A program made the position numbers and the translations under genes. The notes below the pieces were generated by a model that searched no databases, had not been told where the DNA came from, and saw only the letters and a list, made by a program, of their open reading frames with translations. This document shows, one piece after another, positions 39,129 through 48,844 of a stretch of 64,000 nt of DNA. Position 1 is the stretch's first letter. Each line of letters opens with the position of its first letter. Location of the stretch: NCBI RefSeq assembly GCF_007826885.1, contig NZ_ML675584.1, forward strand, positions 1 through 64,000, in the 5' to 3' direction. The DNA is from Candidatus Nitrosocosmicus arcticus (lineage in GTDB: Archaea > Thermoproteota > Nitrososphaeria > Nitrososphaerales > Nitrososphaeraceae).

Positions 39129-41333
39129 ATTACTACGAAGAATACTAGTGAGGTTCTTTTAAAAATAGCAGAAACTGATATCAAATTTGTGGGTAAAGGC
39201 TTGGCCCTACTTGATCCGAAAATACTTGGTGATCTACAACTAAATGTCGGTGAGGTATTGAAATTAAAGGGAAAGAAAGGTCCTACCTATGTCAAACTTT
39301 CTTCAGGGTTAACTTCTGATTATGGTAGAAAGATAATTCGAATTGACGGCTATACCCGAGGTATTCTGGAATCTGGAATTGATGATCATATTATGGTCAG
39401 TCCTGCTGGAAGCGTGAGTGTGGCTAAGGAAGTTCAATTGATCCCATTGGAAGAGCTAGAATATTCAGGGTTTAAGAATTCCTTAGGGAATTTGTTAGAT
39501 GGGCGTGTAATTTCCAGATCGGATACTATCCCAATTAATTTGGTAGGGAAGAAAATTGTCTTTTTGGTAAATTTCATGAATCCCAATTCTAGCCCTTTAC
39601 TAGTAAAGAATACCACAAAATTCTCGATTGGTACTTTTAAAAAAAGTAATTCCCATTCCATTGTGAGAATTAATTATGAAGATATTGGCGGAATTAAAGA
39701 CTCGATTCTAAAAATAAGGGAAATGATTGAATTGCCGATTAGACATCCGGAATTGTTTGAAAAGCTAGGAATTGATGCACCTAAGGGTGTATTGTTATAC
39801 GGTCCACCAGGCACGGGGAAGACCCTGCTAGCAAAAGCAGTTGCAAATGAAACTAATGCGAGTTTCTTTTCTATAAGTGGGCCCGAAATAATGAGCAAGT
39901 TTTATGGTGAAAGTGAGAAAAGACTACGAGAGACCTTCGAACAAGCACAAGAGAAATCCCCATCAATACTTTTTATTGATGAACTGGATTCTATCGCTCC
40001 AAAACGCGAGGATGTATCAGGGGAGGTTGAAAGGCGCGTAGTATCTCAGCTTTTGACGTTGATGGATGGCATAAATTCTAGAGGTAAAATCATTATAATA
40101 GGTGCATCAAATAGACCAAATGCTATCGACCCGGCCCTTAGACGACCGGGTAGGTTTGATAGAGAAATTGAAATAGGTATTCCTGATGATGATGGGAGAT
40201 TGAATATACTAAATATTCATACAAAGGGAATGCCACTTGGTCCAGATGTCGACCTAAGACGCTTGTCAAGATTAACTCATGGATTTGTAGGTGCAGATTT
40301 AGAAGTGTTAACAAAGGAAGCTGCAATGCGCTCGCTAAGACGGTTGATCCCCAAGGTTAATATTGATCAATCGCCTGTTCCACAAGATTTACTCAATAAG
40401 ATAACAATTCTTGATTCAGATTTTAGTAATGCTCTGAAAGATGTTACACCATCAGCGATTAGGGAGTTCTCTATCCAAAAGCCAACTGTCAAGTGGAATG
40501 AAATAGGTGGGTTAGACTATTTAAAAGAGGAGTTAGCCGATTTGATCGACTGGTTTTTAAATCACTCTGAAATATATGAAATAGCCGATATTCGACCTCC
40601 AAAGGGATTACTGTTATACGGGATGCCAGGAACCGGTAAGACTCTACTGGCAAAAGCTATTGCTTCAAACTCTAACGCTAACTTTATCAGTATAAAAGGT
40701 GCCGAATTGATTTCTAAGTGGGCCGGTGAATCTGAGAAGGCAATCCGAGAGGTTTTCAGAAAGGCTAGGCAGTTATCTCCTTGTATTATTTTCTTTGATG
40801 AGTTTGACGCAATTGCGCTTCGAAGGAATAAGGAGAGGGAGGGAACAGATTCAACTGCTAAAATGATGAGTCAGATTCTAACCGAGATGGATGGAATCGA
40901 AAATTTAGATAGTGTAATTGTCATTGGTGCCACCAATAGGATAGACTTGATAGATGATGCTCTTTTACGGCCTGGACGCTTTGATAGAGTTATCGAGATT
41001 CCTGTTCCAACGAGAGAATCCAGAAGACAAATAGTTAAGATACATCTTAAAAAAAAACCTTTGGATGAAAAAACCGTGACTATTGATAGAATATTGAAAT
41101 TGACTGATGGCTTCACTGGCGCACAAATTGAGGGCATGATTAATCATGCATCAATTTTGGCTTTAAGGGACTTTCTAAGAAAACATAGGAAGGCAGAGGC
41201 AATGAATGTTATATTTACAAATAGTAAACTAAAAAAACAGGATTTAAAGAACTTTAAGATTACCTTTGAATATTTCGAATTAGCTAAAGATAAGGTTAGG
41301 AACAATCCTAAAAGTCAGAATATTGTTACCTAA
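39129..41333 (+). CDS. cdc48: CDC48/VCP-family AAA+ ATPase, probable non-standard start
   Basis: An N-domain (~180 residues) is followed by two AAA modules: D1 with [17 protein letters not shown] and [12 protein letters not shown], and D2 with [17 protein letters not shown] and [11 protein letters not shown]. It unfolds or remodels protein substrates, probably upstream of the proteasome. The first usable GTG is at 39189, but the same frame is open upstream to 39129 and encodes [18 protein letters not shown], which matches the conserved N-terminus of CDC48 (KVAEA..DVGRG). No ATG, GTG or TTG exists between the upstream stop (39126) and 39189. An ATT at 39129 is the best start; ATA at 39165 is an alternative. 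Confidence 0.92.
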   Translation: MTTKNTSEVLLKIAETDIKFVGKGLALLDPKILGDLQLNVGEVLKLKGKKGPTYVKLSSGLTSDYGRKIIRIDGYTRGILESGIDDHIMVSPAGSVSVAKEVQLIPLEELEYSGFKNSLGNLLDGRVISRSDTIPINLVGKKIVFLVNFMNPNSSPLLVKNTTKFSIGTFKKSNSHSIVRINYEDIGGIKDSILKIREMIELPIRHPELFEKLGIDAPKGVLLYGPPGTGKTLLAKAVANETNASFFSISGPEIMSKFYGESEKRLRETFEQAQEKSPSILFIDELDSIAPKREDVSGEVERRVVSQLLTLMDGINSRGKIIIIGASNRPNAIDPALRRPGRFDREIEIGIPDDDGRLNILNIHTKGMPLGPDVDLRRLSRLTHGFVGADLEVLTKEAAMRSLRRLIPKVNIDQSPVPQDLLNKITILDSDFSNALKDVTPSAIREFSIQKPTVKWNEIGGLDYLKEELADLIDWFLNHSEIYEIADIRPPKGLLLYGMPGTGKTLLAKAIASNSNANFISIKGAELISKWAGESEKAIREVFRKARQLSPCIIFFDEFDAIALRRNKEREGTDSTAKMMSQILTEMDGIENLDSVIVIGATNRIDLIDDALLRPGRFDRVIEIPVPTRESRRQIVKIHLKKKPLDEKTVTIDRILKLTDGFTGAQIEGMINHASILALRDFLRKHRKAEAMNVIFTNSKLKKQDLKNFKITFEYFELAKDKVRNNPKSQNIVT

Positions 41334-41517
41334 ATCTATTATTCGATGTCATATCCTGCATTCCACAAAAAATTAGTCAAGATTTAATGAAATAGTATCT
41401 TGATGGATTGTAATCTAAGTAACGCTTAGACTAATAGTGCTAGTGTTTGAACAAATTCGACGATTGATAGAATTATCAGTTGCAATGTTTTTGTTCATTG
41501 ATCCAATCAATACATTA

Positions 41518-41829
41518 TTACATTTCGGCCTTATTAGCTATCCTTTCCATGGCTTCATCTGTCCCCTTTAGAATATGTTCTTTGATCAAGAATGTGAATA
41601 AACTCATTAATCCTTTCATATGAATTTCGCAGCCCACTTTATTTTCGCTTTTTTCAGCATCTATTTTCGTTAGATTTATTACTTTAGTTCCAACAATTGG
41701 TCCGTCTTTAATTACTATTGTTATTTGTTTTCGAGGTATCAACGTTACCAATTCGAGACATCGTGAACGTCTGAATGCAATAATAATTTCTCGCTCAGTC
41801 GTATTTCCTTCTGTTTTTATATTTTTCAC
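41518..41829 (-). pseudogene. C-terminal remnant of an SRPBCC-fold protein
   Basis: The 103-residue ORF matches the C-terminal two thirds of a small SRPBCC/START-like protein (VTLIPRKQITIVIKDGPIVG, then GCEIHMKGLMSLFTF). Upstream of its start the same frame continues to 41871 with DKDPDVWYGTKAV, a typical N-terminal SRPBCC segment, before a TAG. Further upstream, coding-like sequence appears in other frames. The likeliest reading is a gene broken by frameshifts. It could instead be a functional shortened protein. Confidence 0.5.
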
Positions 41830-41879
41830 AGCTTTTGTTCCGTACCAAACATCGGGATCCTTATCAATTCCCTAGATAA

Positions 41880-42384
41880 CGTCTCATATCGGTTCCCTGA
41901 TGAATTAATTTTTTTGCGTGGTTGATATTAATGTCATTATAAACCATCATATCCTTGGTGTTTTTGTATTGAAATTGGTATAGTTAGATTCTAATTTGGT
42001 ATTTTCCTCAGTAGATTATTCATTGAGTAGGTAGAAACCTGATTCCTTTAAAAGAGGATATCGTTACTGTTCAAAGGTTTCATAACTCTTTTTTTCTTTA
42101 AAATGACAACCTAGATATTTTGTCATCATGCTTTGAAGCATGTAAATGACTTTCTAGTAAATATACTATACGTGACTTAGGAGTGCATTTCAAAGGCGGT
42201 TCTGCTGAATATTTCAGATTAAAGAAATATCTATTACTTGTATAAAAAATATTCTTCTACTTGAGAAATAAATGACTATTACTAGCACTGATTTCAAAAC
42301 GATTTACAGCTAGGAACAGGAAGATTGTGTGATATGAGTTCTTTTTCAGTTGCGTTCGTGTTCCTAATATAAGAATAATGTAAG
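41880..42384. other. Gene-free stretch
   Basis: About 500 bases with no intact ORF. The part nearest 41880-41960 probably holds degraded N-terminal sequence of the SRPBCC remnant. Confidence 0.35.
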
Positions 42385-43128
42385 TTAACCTATTCCAGGT
42401 CCTGACTTTTTTGATGTTTCGCTATAGCTATCATTTCGTCTGTTTTTATCGAGCATTTGATTATCATACTCTAAATCAAATGCATCGGTATTAACTGATA
42501 TATTCTCTAGAATGGAAAAAACTTTTAGAATCGATTTTGCCGCTAAAGGTTGTTTTTCGTTGGTTTCCATTATCTCCCCAAATAGACCTATCGCTTTATA
42601 CTTCATATCGCTTGCAACTCCCAAAATTACTCCATTAAACCAAGTAATAACTTCTATTTCTTTATCAAAGACATTAATTCCTAGGGTTTTCAGCTTAAGA
42701 ACAGTCTCATTATTTGTTGATACTGCGTATACCTTTGGGGCTTGTGCTAATTGAGGTTGGTGGTATCCTCCCGCAGTATAAATAATTTTTGGAATACCTA
42801 TGTTTTTTATGATGTCAAAAACGGTTAGGCACAAGTTAAAGAGGTTGCTAGGATCTTGGGGCTGTTCTTTACCAGTCATGATTATAATTTTATTCTCATA
42901 ATTTACGAAAAGGTCGTAGGTATCTATCACAGGTTTGACCAATCCCTTTTCATTTTTTACCCAAGGCTTTTCAAATATTCCAATCTCTGCGAATTTTTCC
43001 ACTGTAAGCTTTTTAATCAAATGTTCTGATACGAGTCCGCCAACCTTACCCATGTCTGGCAGGGAAGCAAAAACAATAAAATTGTCTAACTTTATTTCTT
43101 TGAGTATTTTAATCGAAATATTCATCAT
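42385..43128 (-). CDS. PAC2-family protein (proteasome assembly chaperone-like)
   Basis: The 247-residue soluble protein has the PAC2 alpha/beta core: LPDMGKVGGLVSEHLIKKL near residue 23, IIIMTGKEQPQDP near residue 80, YTAGGYHQPQLAQAPKVYA near residue 118 and GVILGVASDMKYKAIGLFGE near residue 170. Archaeal PAC2 proteins are related to proteasome assembly chaperones. The C-terminus is a charged tail. Neighbours give no further hint. Confidence 0.85.
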   Translation of the reverse strand: MMNISIKILKEIKLDNFIVFASLPDMGKVGGLVSEHLIKKLTVEKFAEIGIFEKPWVKNEKGLVKPVIDTYDLFVNYENKIIIMTGKEQPQDPSNLFNLCLTVFDIIKNIGIPKIIYTAGGYHQPQLAQAPKVYAVSTNNETVLKLKTLGINVFDKEIEVITWFNGVILGVASDMKYKAIGLFGEIMETNEKQPLAAKSILKVFSILENISVNTDAFDLEYDNQMLDKNRRNDSYSETSKKSGPGIG

Positions 43129-43275
43129 TTTTGTCGATTATACTCTTTTCTTTTATATTAAAATTTATGGTGCCCTTCGCCTTTATTTAATATTATCACC
43201 GGGTTTCTAGAGGATAAAATAAAGAGGAACAATTTGGATAATTTATAAAATTTTATCCTTGGTAATTTCAAGTTA

Positions 43276-43357
43276 AGGAGATCCATGTGGCACGGGTCAT
43301 CTTGTATGAATGGTCTATCGGCTGTATCCATCTATACATTTTGGGCGTTGGGATCCT
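43276..43357. other. Structured intergenic element (possible small RNA)
   Basis: TGTATGAATGG (43303-43313) pairs with CCATCTATACA (43328-43338) with one mismatch and one G-U pair. Outer bases AGG/ATCC (43276-43284) pair with GGATCCT (43351-43357) with a 2-nt bulge. A TATA-like TTATAAAA lies upstream near 43241. It belongs to no recognised RNA family. It may be an untranslated leader or a small RNA. Confidence 0.35.
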
Positions 43358-43425
43358 AGGTTATAAAAACCGTTTAAAGGCCGAATTGTATCCTTTTAGC
43401 CCCTTAGACGAGGTATCGAATAAAT

Positions 43426-43848
43426 CTAAAGCTGTTTGATACTTTTGATCATTTCAATAGTTCTCAAGCTAGTTTGAACGATTTTCATATATTTCTTGTA
43501 TTTTTTTGGACTGGATGTTGCATTTTGTTCCTTGTTGAGTTCCACCAATGTTAGAATCACCTGACGTTCTGTTTGATTCAGCACTTCTTGGATATCATCA
43601 AAGGTATCTGAAATCCCTTTATCCTCTTCCTCGCTCTCCACTTTGCTGGGTTCTTTTTTAGTTTCGATATCTTTAACAAGAGTTTTTTGCTGATCGAGTA
43701 TATCTTGTTCTGAGTTTTGGCAATTCATACAAATTATATCTTGCCTATACTTTATCTGGAGATTTCCACATTTTTTACAAGGCTCAGAAAGAAGAGTACC
43801 CCCTCTCAATAGATAGTAAGCTCCTTGTTTAATCAAATCGTTATTCAT
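43426..43848 (-). CDS. p27/SSSCA1-like zinc-ribbon protein
   Basis: The 140-residue protein has an N-terminal zinc ribbon: GAYYLLRGGTLLSEPCKKCG and then IICMNC, typical of the archaeal Sjogren/scleroderma autoantigen-1 (p27) family. The C-terminal ~90 residues are charged and helical. The biochemical role is unknown. It lies 5 bp after the PadR gene on the same strand, so the two form an operon. Confidence 0.85.
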   Translation of the reverse strand: MNNDLIKQGAYYLLRGGTLLSEPCKKCGNLQIKYRQDIICMNCQNSEQDILDQQKTLVKDIETKKEPSKVESEEEDKGISDTFDDIQEVLNQTERQVILTLVELNKEQNATSSPKKYKKYMKIVQTSLRTIEMIKSIKQL

Positions 43849-43853
43849 CTTAG

Positions 43854-44375
43854 TTACGTTATCGTTCTATCATCCACTTTTCTATCATCGACTTGAATTT
43901 TCTCCTGATTATTCAGCTTCTGTAATTCATTTACTAAAAAGTCTTTATACTTATTCTTTTCTTCTTCTGTCATTCTGTCCAGATTTGAACTCAATGTGGA
44001 TCCTATTGCTGAAATTCTATCAATTAAATCCATGGTCATAAATCTTCCCATATTGCCGATCCTGAACATTACTTCCAAATGCTTCTGCATTATATTGTGT
44101 GCTGATTTGATGTCTGATGCTATTGAAATGCCCTTCTTTGTTATCCGATACCTGCCATTTTCGTGCTCTTCAATTAATCCTTCCTCCAGTAGTCTTCCCA
44201 ACAGAGGATAAATAAGGCCCGGAGATGGTTTCCATTTTCCACCCGTTTGAACTATTGCTTTGTCGATGATCTCCTTACCCGTCATTGGTTCTCCAGCTAA
44301 TAACTCTAGAATATAATGGCGAGAGAATCCCCTAGGAATAGCGCTTCCTACTCGGGACAACCAGTCAGATATCAT
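43854..44375 (-). CDS. PadR-family transcriptional regulator
   Basis: The 173-residue regulator has a winged-helix domain near residues 20-85: HYILELLAGEPMTGKEIIDK, then PSPGLIYPLLGRLLEEGLIE and RYRITKKG. A C-terminal helical dimerisation segment follows. It probably represses its own operon. A TATA-like ATATATAATATAAA lies just upstream near 44377-44392 on this strand. It forms an operon with the p27-like gene. Confidence 0.9.
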   Translation of the reverse strand: MISDWLSRVGSAIPRGFSRHYILELLAGEPMTGKEIIDKAIVQTGGKWKPSPGLIYPLLGRLLEEGLIEEHENGRYRITKKGISIASDIKSAHNIMQKHLEVMFRIGNMGRFMTMDLIDRISAIGSTLSSNLDRMTEEEKNKYKDFLVNELQKLNNQEKIQVDDRKVDDRTIT

Positions 44376-44508
44376 TTTATATTATATATATCGCTAGCGA
44401 CTTATTAAAATTTTCCTTTCGAATAATATAGACAAATATGTTAATTACTTAAAACACACGAATTTATTTTCCATGTTTTGATAATCTCATTTGTAGGTGA
44501 CCTAAAAT

Positions 44509-44613
44509 TTAGTGGTTTTCTATAGCTAATTCTACATCTTTTCGATAGTTTTCCAATTCTTTTTCATCCGGGTGTTCCATAAATTTTCTCTTCTGGATGA
44601 TGTTCTCATTCAT
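44509..44613 (-). CDS. Possible 34-residue protein
   Basis: A small ATG-started ORF encodes a highly charged helical peptide (KRKFMEHPDEKELENYRKDV). An AGGT lies 6 nt upstream of the ATG. It is short and unsupported by a known family; it is included because its composition is protein-like rather than random. Confidence 0.35.
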   Translation of the reverse strand: MNENIIQKRKFMEHPDEKELENYRKDVELAIENH

Positions 44614-44814
44614 TTTTACCTATACACTGTGTGAACTGGGATATAAGACTTATTTCTGCCGTTTTCGTTGCATTCTACCTGATTATTACATTATTAGAAT
44701 CATTTTATATAAATTTTACACTTTAAGACCCCTATTATGACTCGAACTTGTAATTATTAATAGGTAAGATAGAGTTGGGAATTAATTTGGCTAGCATAGT
44801 TTTTATTTAGGAAA

Positions 44815-45321
44815 ATGGAATGCTCATTTATAAGCAAGTTGTCAGTCGAAGAGTTTAAACATATTCTAAGAATTGCCGGAAAAGATATCGAAGGCAGCAA
44901 AAAGTCCATAGTTGCATTAAGTGAAGTTAAAGGTGTTGGTTATAATTTGTCTCAAGTAATATTACAGTCTTTGAATATTAATCCATACCTAAGGGTAGGA
45001 TTTTTAACTGATAAGGAACTTTCGGAAATTGAAAATTCTATCAGAAATATAGGGACCGTAGGTGTGCCGAATTGGTACCTAAATAGAAGAAAAGATATGG
45101 ATTCAGGGGCAGATATTCATTTAATTACGTCAGATTTGGATTTTACCCAATCAAATGACATTGATAGAGAGAAATCTGTAATGAGTTGGAGAGGTTACAG
45201 GCACATGTTTGGCTTACGAGTTAGAGGTCAATGCACAAGGACCACCGGCAGGAAGGCAAGTGCCGTGGGGGTCAAGAAGGCTTCAGGAAAGGCACCAGCT
45301 GGAGCACCTGGGGCTAAATAA
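44815..45321 (+). CDS. rps13: Small subunit ribosomal protein S13
   Basis: The 168-residue archaeal S13 shows the helix-two-turn-helix region (ALSEVKGVGYNLSQVI), the WYLNRRKD segment and the C-terminal RGYRHMFGLRVRGQCTRTTG, which binds 16S rRNA near the decoding head. The C-terminal Gly/Ala/Lys-rich tail is typical. It is followed 15 bp later by S4, as in archaeal alpha operons; S11 and RpoD are not next in line here. Confidence 0.97.
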   Translation: MECSFISKLSVEEFKHILRIAGKDIEGSKKSIVALSEVKGVGYNLSQVILQSLNINPYLRVGFLTDKELSEIENSIRNIGTVGVPNWYLNRRKDMDSGADIHLITSDLDFTQSNDIDREKSVMSWRGYRHMFGLRVRGQCTRTTGRKASAVGVKKASGKAPAGAPGAK

Positions 45322-45336
45322 GTCGTGGTGATTTGA

Positions 45337-45846
45337 ATGGGAGACCCTAGAAAATCAAAAAAGAATTATAATCGACCTCGTAGCATTTGGACTAGCGATC
45401 AGATAAGTTCAGAGTTATATGTAGTTGGATCTTATGGTTTAAGGAATAAGCGTGAGTTATGGAAGGCCCAAACAGAAATTGCCAGGATAAGGAATCAAGC
45501 TCGCGCCCTTTTGTCTTTATCAATTGACGTCAGACACGAAAAGGAAACACAACTCTTAAACTATCTTTCTAGACTTGGTCTTGTTTCTAGCGGTTCATCT
45601 TTGGATGATGTTTTAAACCTAAAAATAGAAGATATTTTGGAGAGACGACTACAGACCATTATAATGAAAAAATCTAATCTAAAATCACCATATCAAGCTC
45701 GCCAGCTTGTTGTGCATGGCCACGTTAGCTTAGGAAATAGAAAGATAAATCTGCCCGGATATTTAGTAAAGAAGGAGGAAGAAACTCAGATACTTGTGCA
45801 TTTTACACCAGTGATTGAAACTTCGGAGTCTATAAAAAACAGTTGA
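45337..45846 (+). CDS. rps4: Small subunit ribosomal protein S4
   Basis: The 169-residue S4 starts MGDPRKSKKNYNRPRSIWTS, contains YGLRNKRELWKAQTEIARIR and ends in the S4 RNA-binding domain (ARQLVVHGHVSLGNRKINLP). It is the primary 16S rRNA binder of the body domain. It is co-transcribed with S13. Normally S11 follows, but here a minus-strand gene lies next. Confidence 0.97.
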   Translation: MGDPRKSKKNYNRPRSIWTSDQISSELYVVGSYGLRNKRELWKAQTEIARIRNQARALLSLSIDVRHEKETQLLNYLSRLGLVSSGSSLDDVLNLKIEDILERRLQTIIMKKSNLKSPYQARQLVVHGHVSLGNRKINLPGYLVKKEEETQILVHFTPVIETSESIKNS

Positions 45847-45859
45847 AAGTTTTAATGAC

Positions 45860-46843
45860 CTAGGTTCTTACGACCTTTTCTATGTCAACATTGTCTATTT
45901 TTCCATCACTATCCATGTCATAACCTTGAACTAACGCCTCCCATTCTTGCTCATCTCCTGAATAATCTGAAAATGTTTTTTTACTAAAATTAGTAAATGC
46001 AATTACAGCAGATTTAGTTCCAATTGATCTCACTCCAGCAATCAAAATTATAGATTTTTTCTTGTTGAATGGATTTCTAAATTTTGCAATGATTCCCAAA
46101 TTGTCTAAATGGTAAATTCTCCCAGGTTTGTCCACGAGCCCAGACCAAAAGTTTTCTTCGTTAAATTTAATTGGTAAGTATCTGTTGAATTCAGAAGAAA
46201 CTATGTTTGTTCCCGGGCCACCGATTATGATTAAGTTATTGTCTTCTAATTCCTTTTCAGCTTTAGCATCTTCATCTAACTTTACAACAAACCCTTGAGG
46301 CAAATTGCATATATTTCCTAAAAAAAAAGCCAATTGAATTGCATAATGCCCGTCTCTAGCAGATGTTTTAAAGATTCCGTGAGGATTAGGTGACCCTACT
46401 ATGATTAATCCGTCGAATTCGTTATTTTCGTCGATGAATTCTTTTAAAAACTTCCTAGCAGCCATGAATTCTGTGTTTTTTTTCCAGTTGTCCAGGTTGT
46501 AATCAACTGATAGTTTCTCACCCCATTCCATTTCGATGCCAAATGCTGGGCCGGTCGCCACGTATAGTTTTGCTGTCCCGCCTTTGACAAAATATGTCCC
46601 TGATTCTCCTATTGCTCCAATTGAGACCAACTTTCTAATATAATAATAAGCGCTTTGTTCATAGATCTCTAATTCTTTAGCTATTTGAGCTGTATACCTG
46701 GGTCTATCGGAAATCAAACTCAGTATCTTCCAGGCAATCGGATTTGATAAAACTTGGATTTCTTTTTGCTTTTCAAAGACTATGATTTTTTTCTCATAAA
46801 GTCTTCCCTCCTTTTCATAGATTATTTTTTTCTCAATTCCCAT
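45860..46843 (-). CDS. Winged-helix domain protein with C-terminal EF-hand loop
   Basis: The 327-residue protein has an ArsR-like winged helix at about residues 25-90 (VLSNPIAWKILSLISDRPRY, YIRKLVSIGAIGESG). A central alpha/beta domain follows, with LIIVGSPNPHG and NNLIIIGGPGTNIVSSEFNR, resembling the domain seen next to archaeal S-layer sequences. At the C-terminus DMDSDGKIDNVD (residues 309-320) is a complete EF-hand/dockerin-like calcium loop. The combination is unusual for a regulator. No membrane segment is evident. Confidence 0.7.
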   Translation of the reverse strand: MGIEKKIIYEKEGRLYEKKIIVFEKQKEIQVLSNPIAWKILSLISDRPRYTAQIAKELEIYEQSAYYYIRKLVSIGAIGESGTYFVKGGTAKLYVATGPAFGIEMEWGEKLSVDYNLDNWKKNTEFMAARKFLKEFIDENNEFDGLIIVGSPNPHGIFKTSARDGHYAIQLAFFLGNICNLPQGFVVKLDEDAKAEKELEDNNLIIIGGPGTNIVSSEFNRYLPIKFNEENFWSGLVDKPGRIYHLDNLGIIAKFRNPFNKKKSIILIAGVRSIGTKSAVIAFTNFSKKTFSDYSGDEQEWEALVQGYDMDSDGKIDNVDIEKVVRT

Positions 46844-47012
46844 AGGATACGATGTTATAATTTTTTTTTTGCTGGTATATATTTTATTTTATAATAAAAA
46901 TTTAATTAAGAGGAGCGACGGACATAGTGTTCAAATCGATTATACTTTTTTTTATAACGGTAAGATCTTATATTTAATAAAGGTTTTAAATAAATTTTTG
47001 TTTAGAATAGTT

Positions 47013-48788
47013 GTGTGTTCAATTATTGGGTACAGTGGGAAGTTAATCTCTGCAGCGCCATTACTAGTTGAGAGCTTGAAAAAGATGGAATATAGAGGAT
47101 ACGACAGTGTGGGAATTGCCACTCTGAATGAAGGAAATATTTTGATGAGTAAGGGTGTAGGAAAAGTTGCAGAAGTTGATAAAGAAATGGATCTCAATAA
47201 TCTTCCTGGACAAATTGGAATTGGACATACACGTTGGGCAACTCACGGCAGCGTAAACGCTAAAAATGCTCATCCACATTATTCATGTTCCTCAAATATC
47301 GCTGTAGTTCATAATGGCATAATAGAAAATTACCAAGAGCTGAAAATAGAGTTAACAAATGATGGTCATGTTTTTAAAAGCCAGACTGACAGTGAGGTTA
47401 TTGCTCACCTATTGGAAAAATACTATAAAGAATCTAACTTTAATGTAAATGAAACGATGATAAAAACTTGTAAAGTTCTTAAGGGTTCTTTTGCTTTTGT
47501 CGTTATTTTCGATAACGGTGTTATTGCAGGTGCAAGATTCGATGAACCTTTGATAATCGGAATTTCTAATAATGCTTTATTTCTGTCTAGCGATGTATTA
47601 GGTTTCTTAAAATACACTGATAAATCTGTTTTCTTAGATAATGGCGATATTGTGATCATTGACAATGATACTTTTCGCATATTTGATGTGAACGAAAAAA
47701 TTGTAACCCGACCTGTAACTCAAGTGGCATGGGAGCTAGGATCTACTGAAAAAGGAAAGTATGCACATCATACTATAAAAGAAATTCATGAACAAACATT
47801 AACTCTGTTAAAACCATTCCAGGTATCCAACAATTTTCAAACTTTTTGTGAATTCTTGAGGAATGCTTCAAATATCTATATCACTGGTAGCGGAACTAGC
47901 TACAACTGTGGTTTACTGGGAAAACAACTACTTTCAAAATTTGCTAAGATAAAAAGCGAGGTAGTTATGTCGAGCGAATTTCAATACTCTTCGGACTCAT
48001 TGGAACCTAATTCAGCTGTGATCGCCATTTCCCAAAGCGGTGAAACTGCTGATGTTTTGCATTCCGTAAAAAAAGCTAAAGAGAGTGGTGCAAAAATTCT
48101 TTCAATAGTGAACGTACCAACTTCGTCCCTCGCCAGAATGAGTGATTCATTACTTACCCTGAATTGTGGTCCTGAAATAGGAGTTGCTGCCACCAAGAGT
48201 TTCATGGGTCAGTTGATGATAATATATAAAATCGTCAATATCTTATCACGGGATCAAATGCCTTTTGATGAAATTAATCAAAAGCATTTACTAAAGATGG
48301 TAAAAAAGGTATTACGTTTAGACGGTGTTATTCAAAACCTTATTTCATCGCTGGACAAAAATATTAAAGATATATATATTTTGGGGCGGTCCATTCATTA
48401 TCCAATTGCATTAGAAGGGTCTTTAAAGATTAAAGAGTTGGCCTATATACATGCGGAAGGTATTGCTGCAGGCGAGTTAAAGCATGGACCACTCGCGTTG
48501 ATAGACAAAGAGTCAGTGGTTGTTGTCTTAAACCCTACCGATGAAACCTATCAAGACGTTATATCTAGTTCTAATGAAATAAAATCACGTGGGGCCTATA
48601 TAATAGGAATTTCAAACAAAAAAGATGATGTCTACGATCGGTTTGTAGAGTTGCCTGATGTTGATAGCTATCTTTATCCAATTCTGGAAATTGTTCCATT
48701 ACAACTGATGTCATACTACTTGGCTTTAGAGAAACAAGTTGATCCAGATTATCCTAGAAATTTGGCCAAATCCGTGACCGTAAAATAA
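47013..48788 (+). CDS. glmS: Glutamine-fructose-6-phosphate aminotransferase
   Basis: The 591-residue enzyme makes glucosamine 6-phosphate from fructose 6-phosphate and glutamine. The reading frame is open to 46869, but the glutaminase needs an N-terminal cysteine, and GTG at 47013 directly precedes the Cys of CSIIGYSGKL, so 47013 is the start. Glutaminase motifs are YRGYDSVGIA and GIGHTRWATHG; the two SIS sugar-isomerase domains carry ITGSGTSYNCGLLGK and ISQSGETADVL, and AEGIAAGELKHGPLALI near residue 490. The product feeds cell-surface amino sugars and glycans. Confidence 0.96.
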   Translation: MCSIIGYSGKLISAAPLLVESLKKMEYRGYDSVGIATLNEGNILMSKGVGKVAEVDKEMDLNNLPGQIGIGHTRWATHGSVNAKNAHPHYSCSSNIAVVHNGIIENYQELKIELTNDGHVFKSQTDSEVIAHLLEKYYKESNFNVNETMIKTCKVLKGSFAFVVIFDNGVIAGARFDEPLIIGISNNALFLSSDVLGFLKYTDKSVFLDNGDIVIIDNDTFRIFDVNEKIVTRPVTQVAWELGSTEKGKYAHHTIKEIHEQTLTLLKPFQVSNNFQTFCEFLRNASNIYITGSGTSYNCGLLGKQLLSKFAKIKSEVVMSSEFQYSSDSLEPNSAVIAISQSGETADVLHSVKKAKESGAKILSIVNVPTSSLARMSDSLLTLNCGPEIGVAATKSFMGQLMIIYKIVNILSRDQMPFDEINQKHLLKMVKKVLRLDGVIQNLISSLDKNIKDIYILGRSIHYPIALEGSLKIKELAYIHAEGIAAGELKHGPLALIDKESVVVVLNPTDETYQDVISSSNEIKSRGAYIIGISNKKDDVYDRFVELPDVDSYLYPILEIVPLQLMSYYLALEKQVDPDYPRNLAKSVTVK

Positions 48789-48844
48789 TGTAATAAAATG
48801 GTTACTATTATATTGAAATAATTTCCATTAATTTATCTGGAATA

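Noticed and set aside
43276-43357. RNase P RNA or SRP-like RNA
   Set aside because: None of the conserved core motifs of RNase P RNA are present, and the length is too short.
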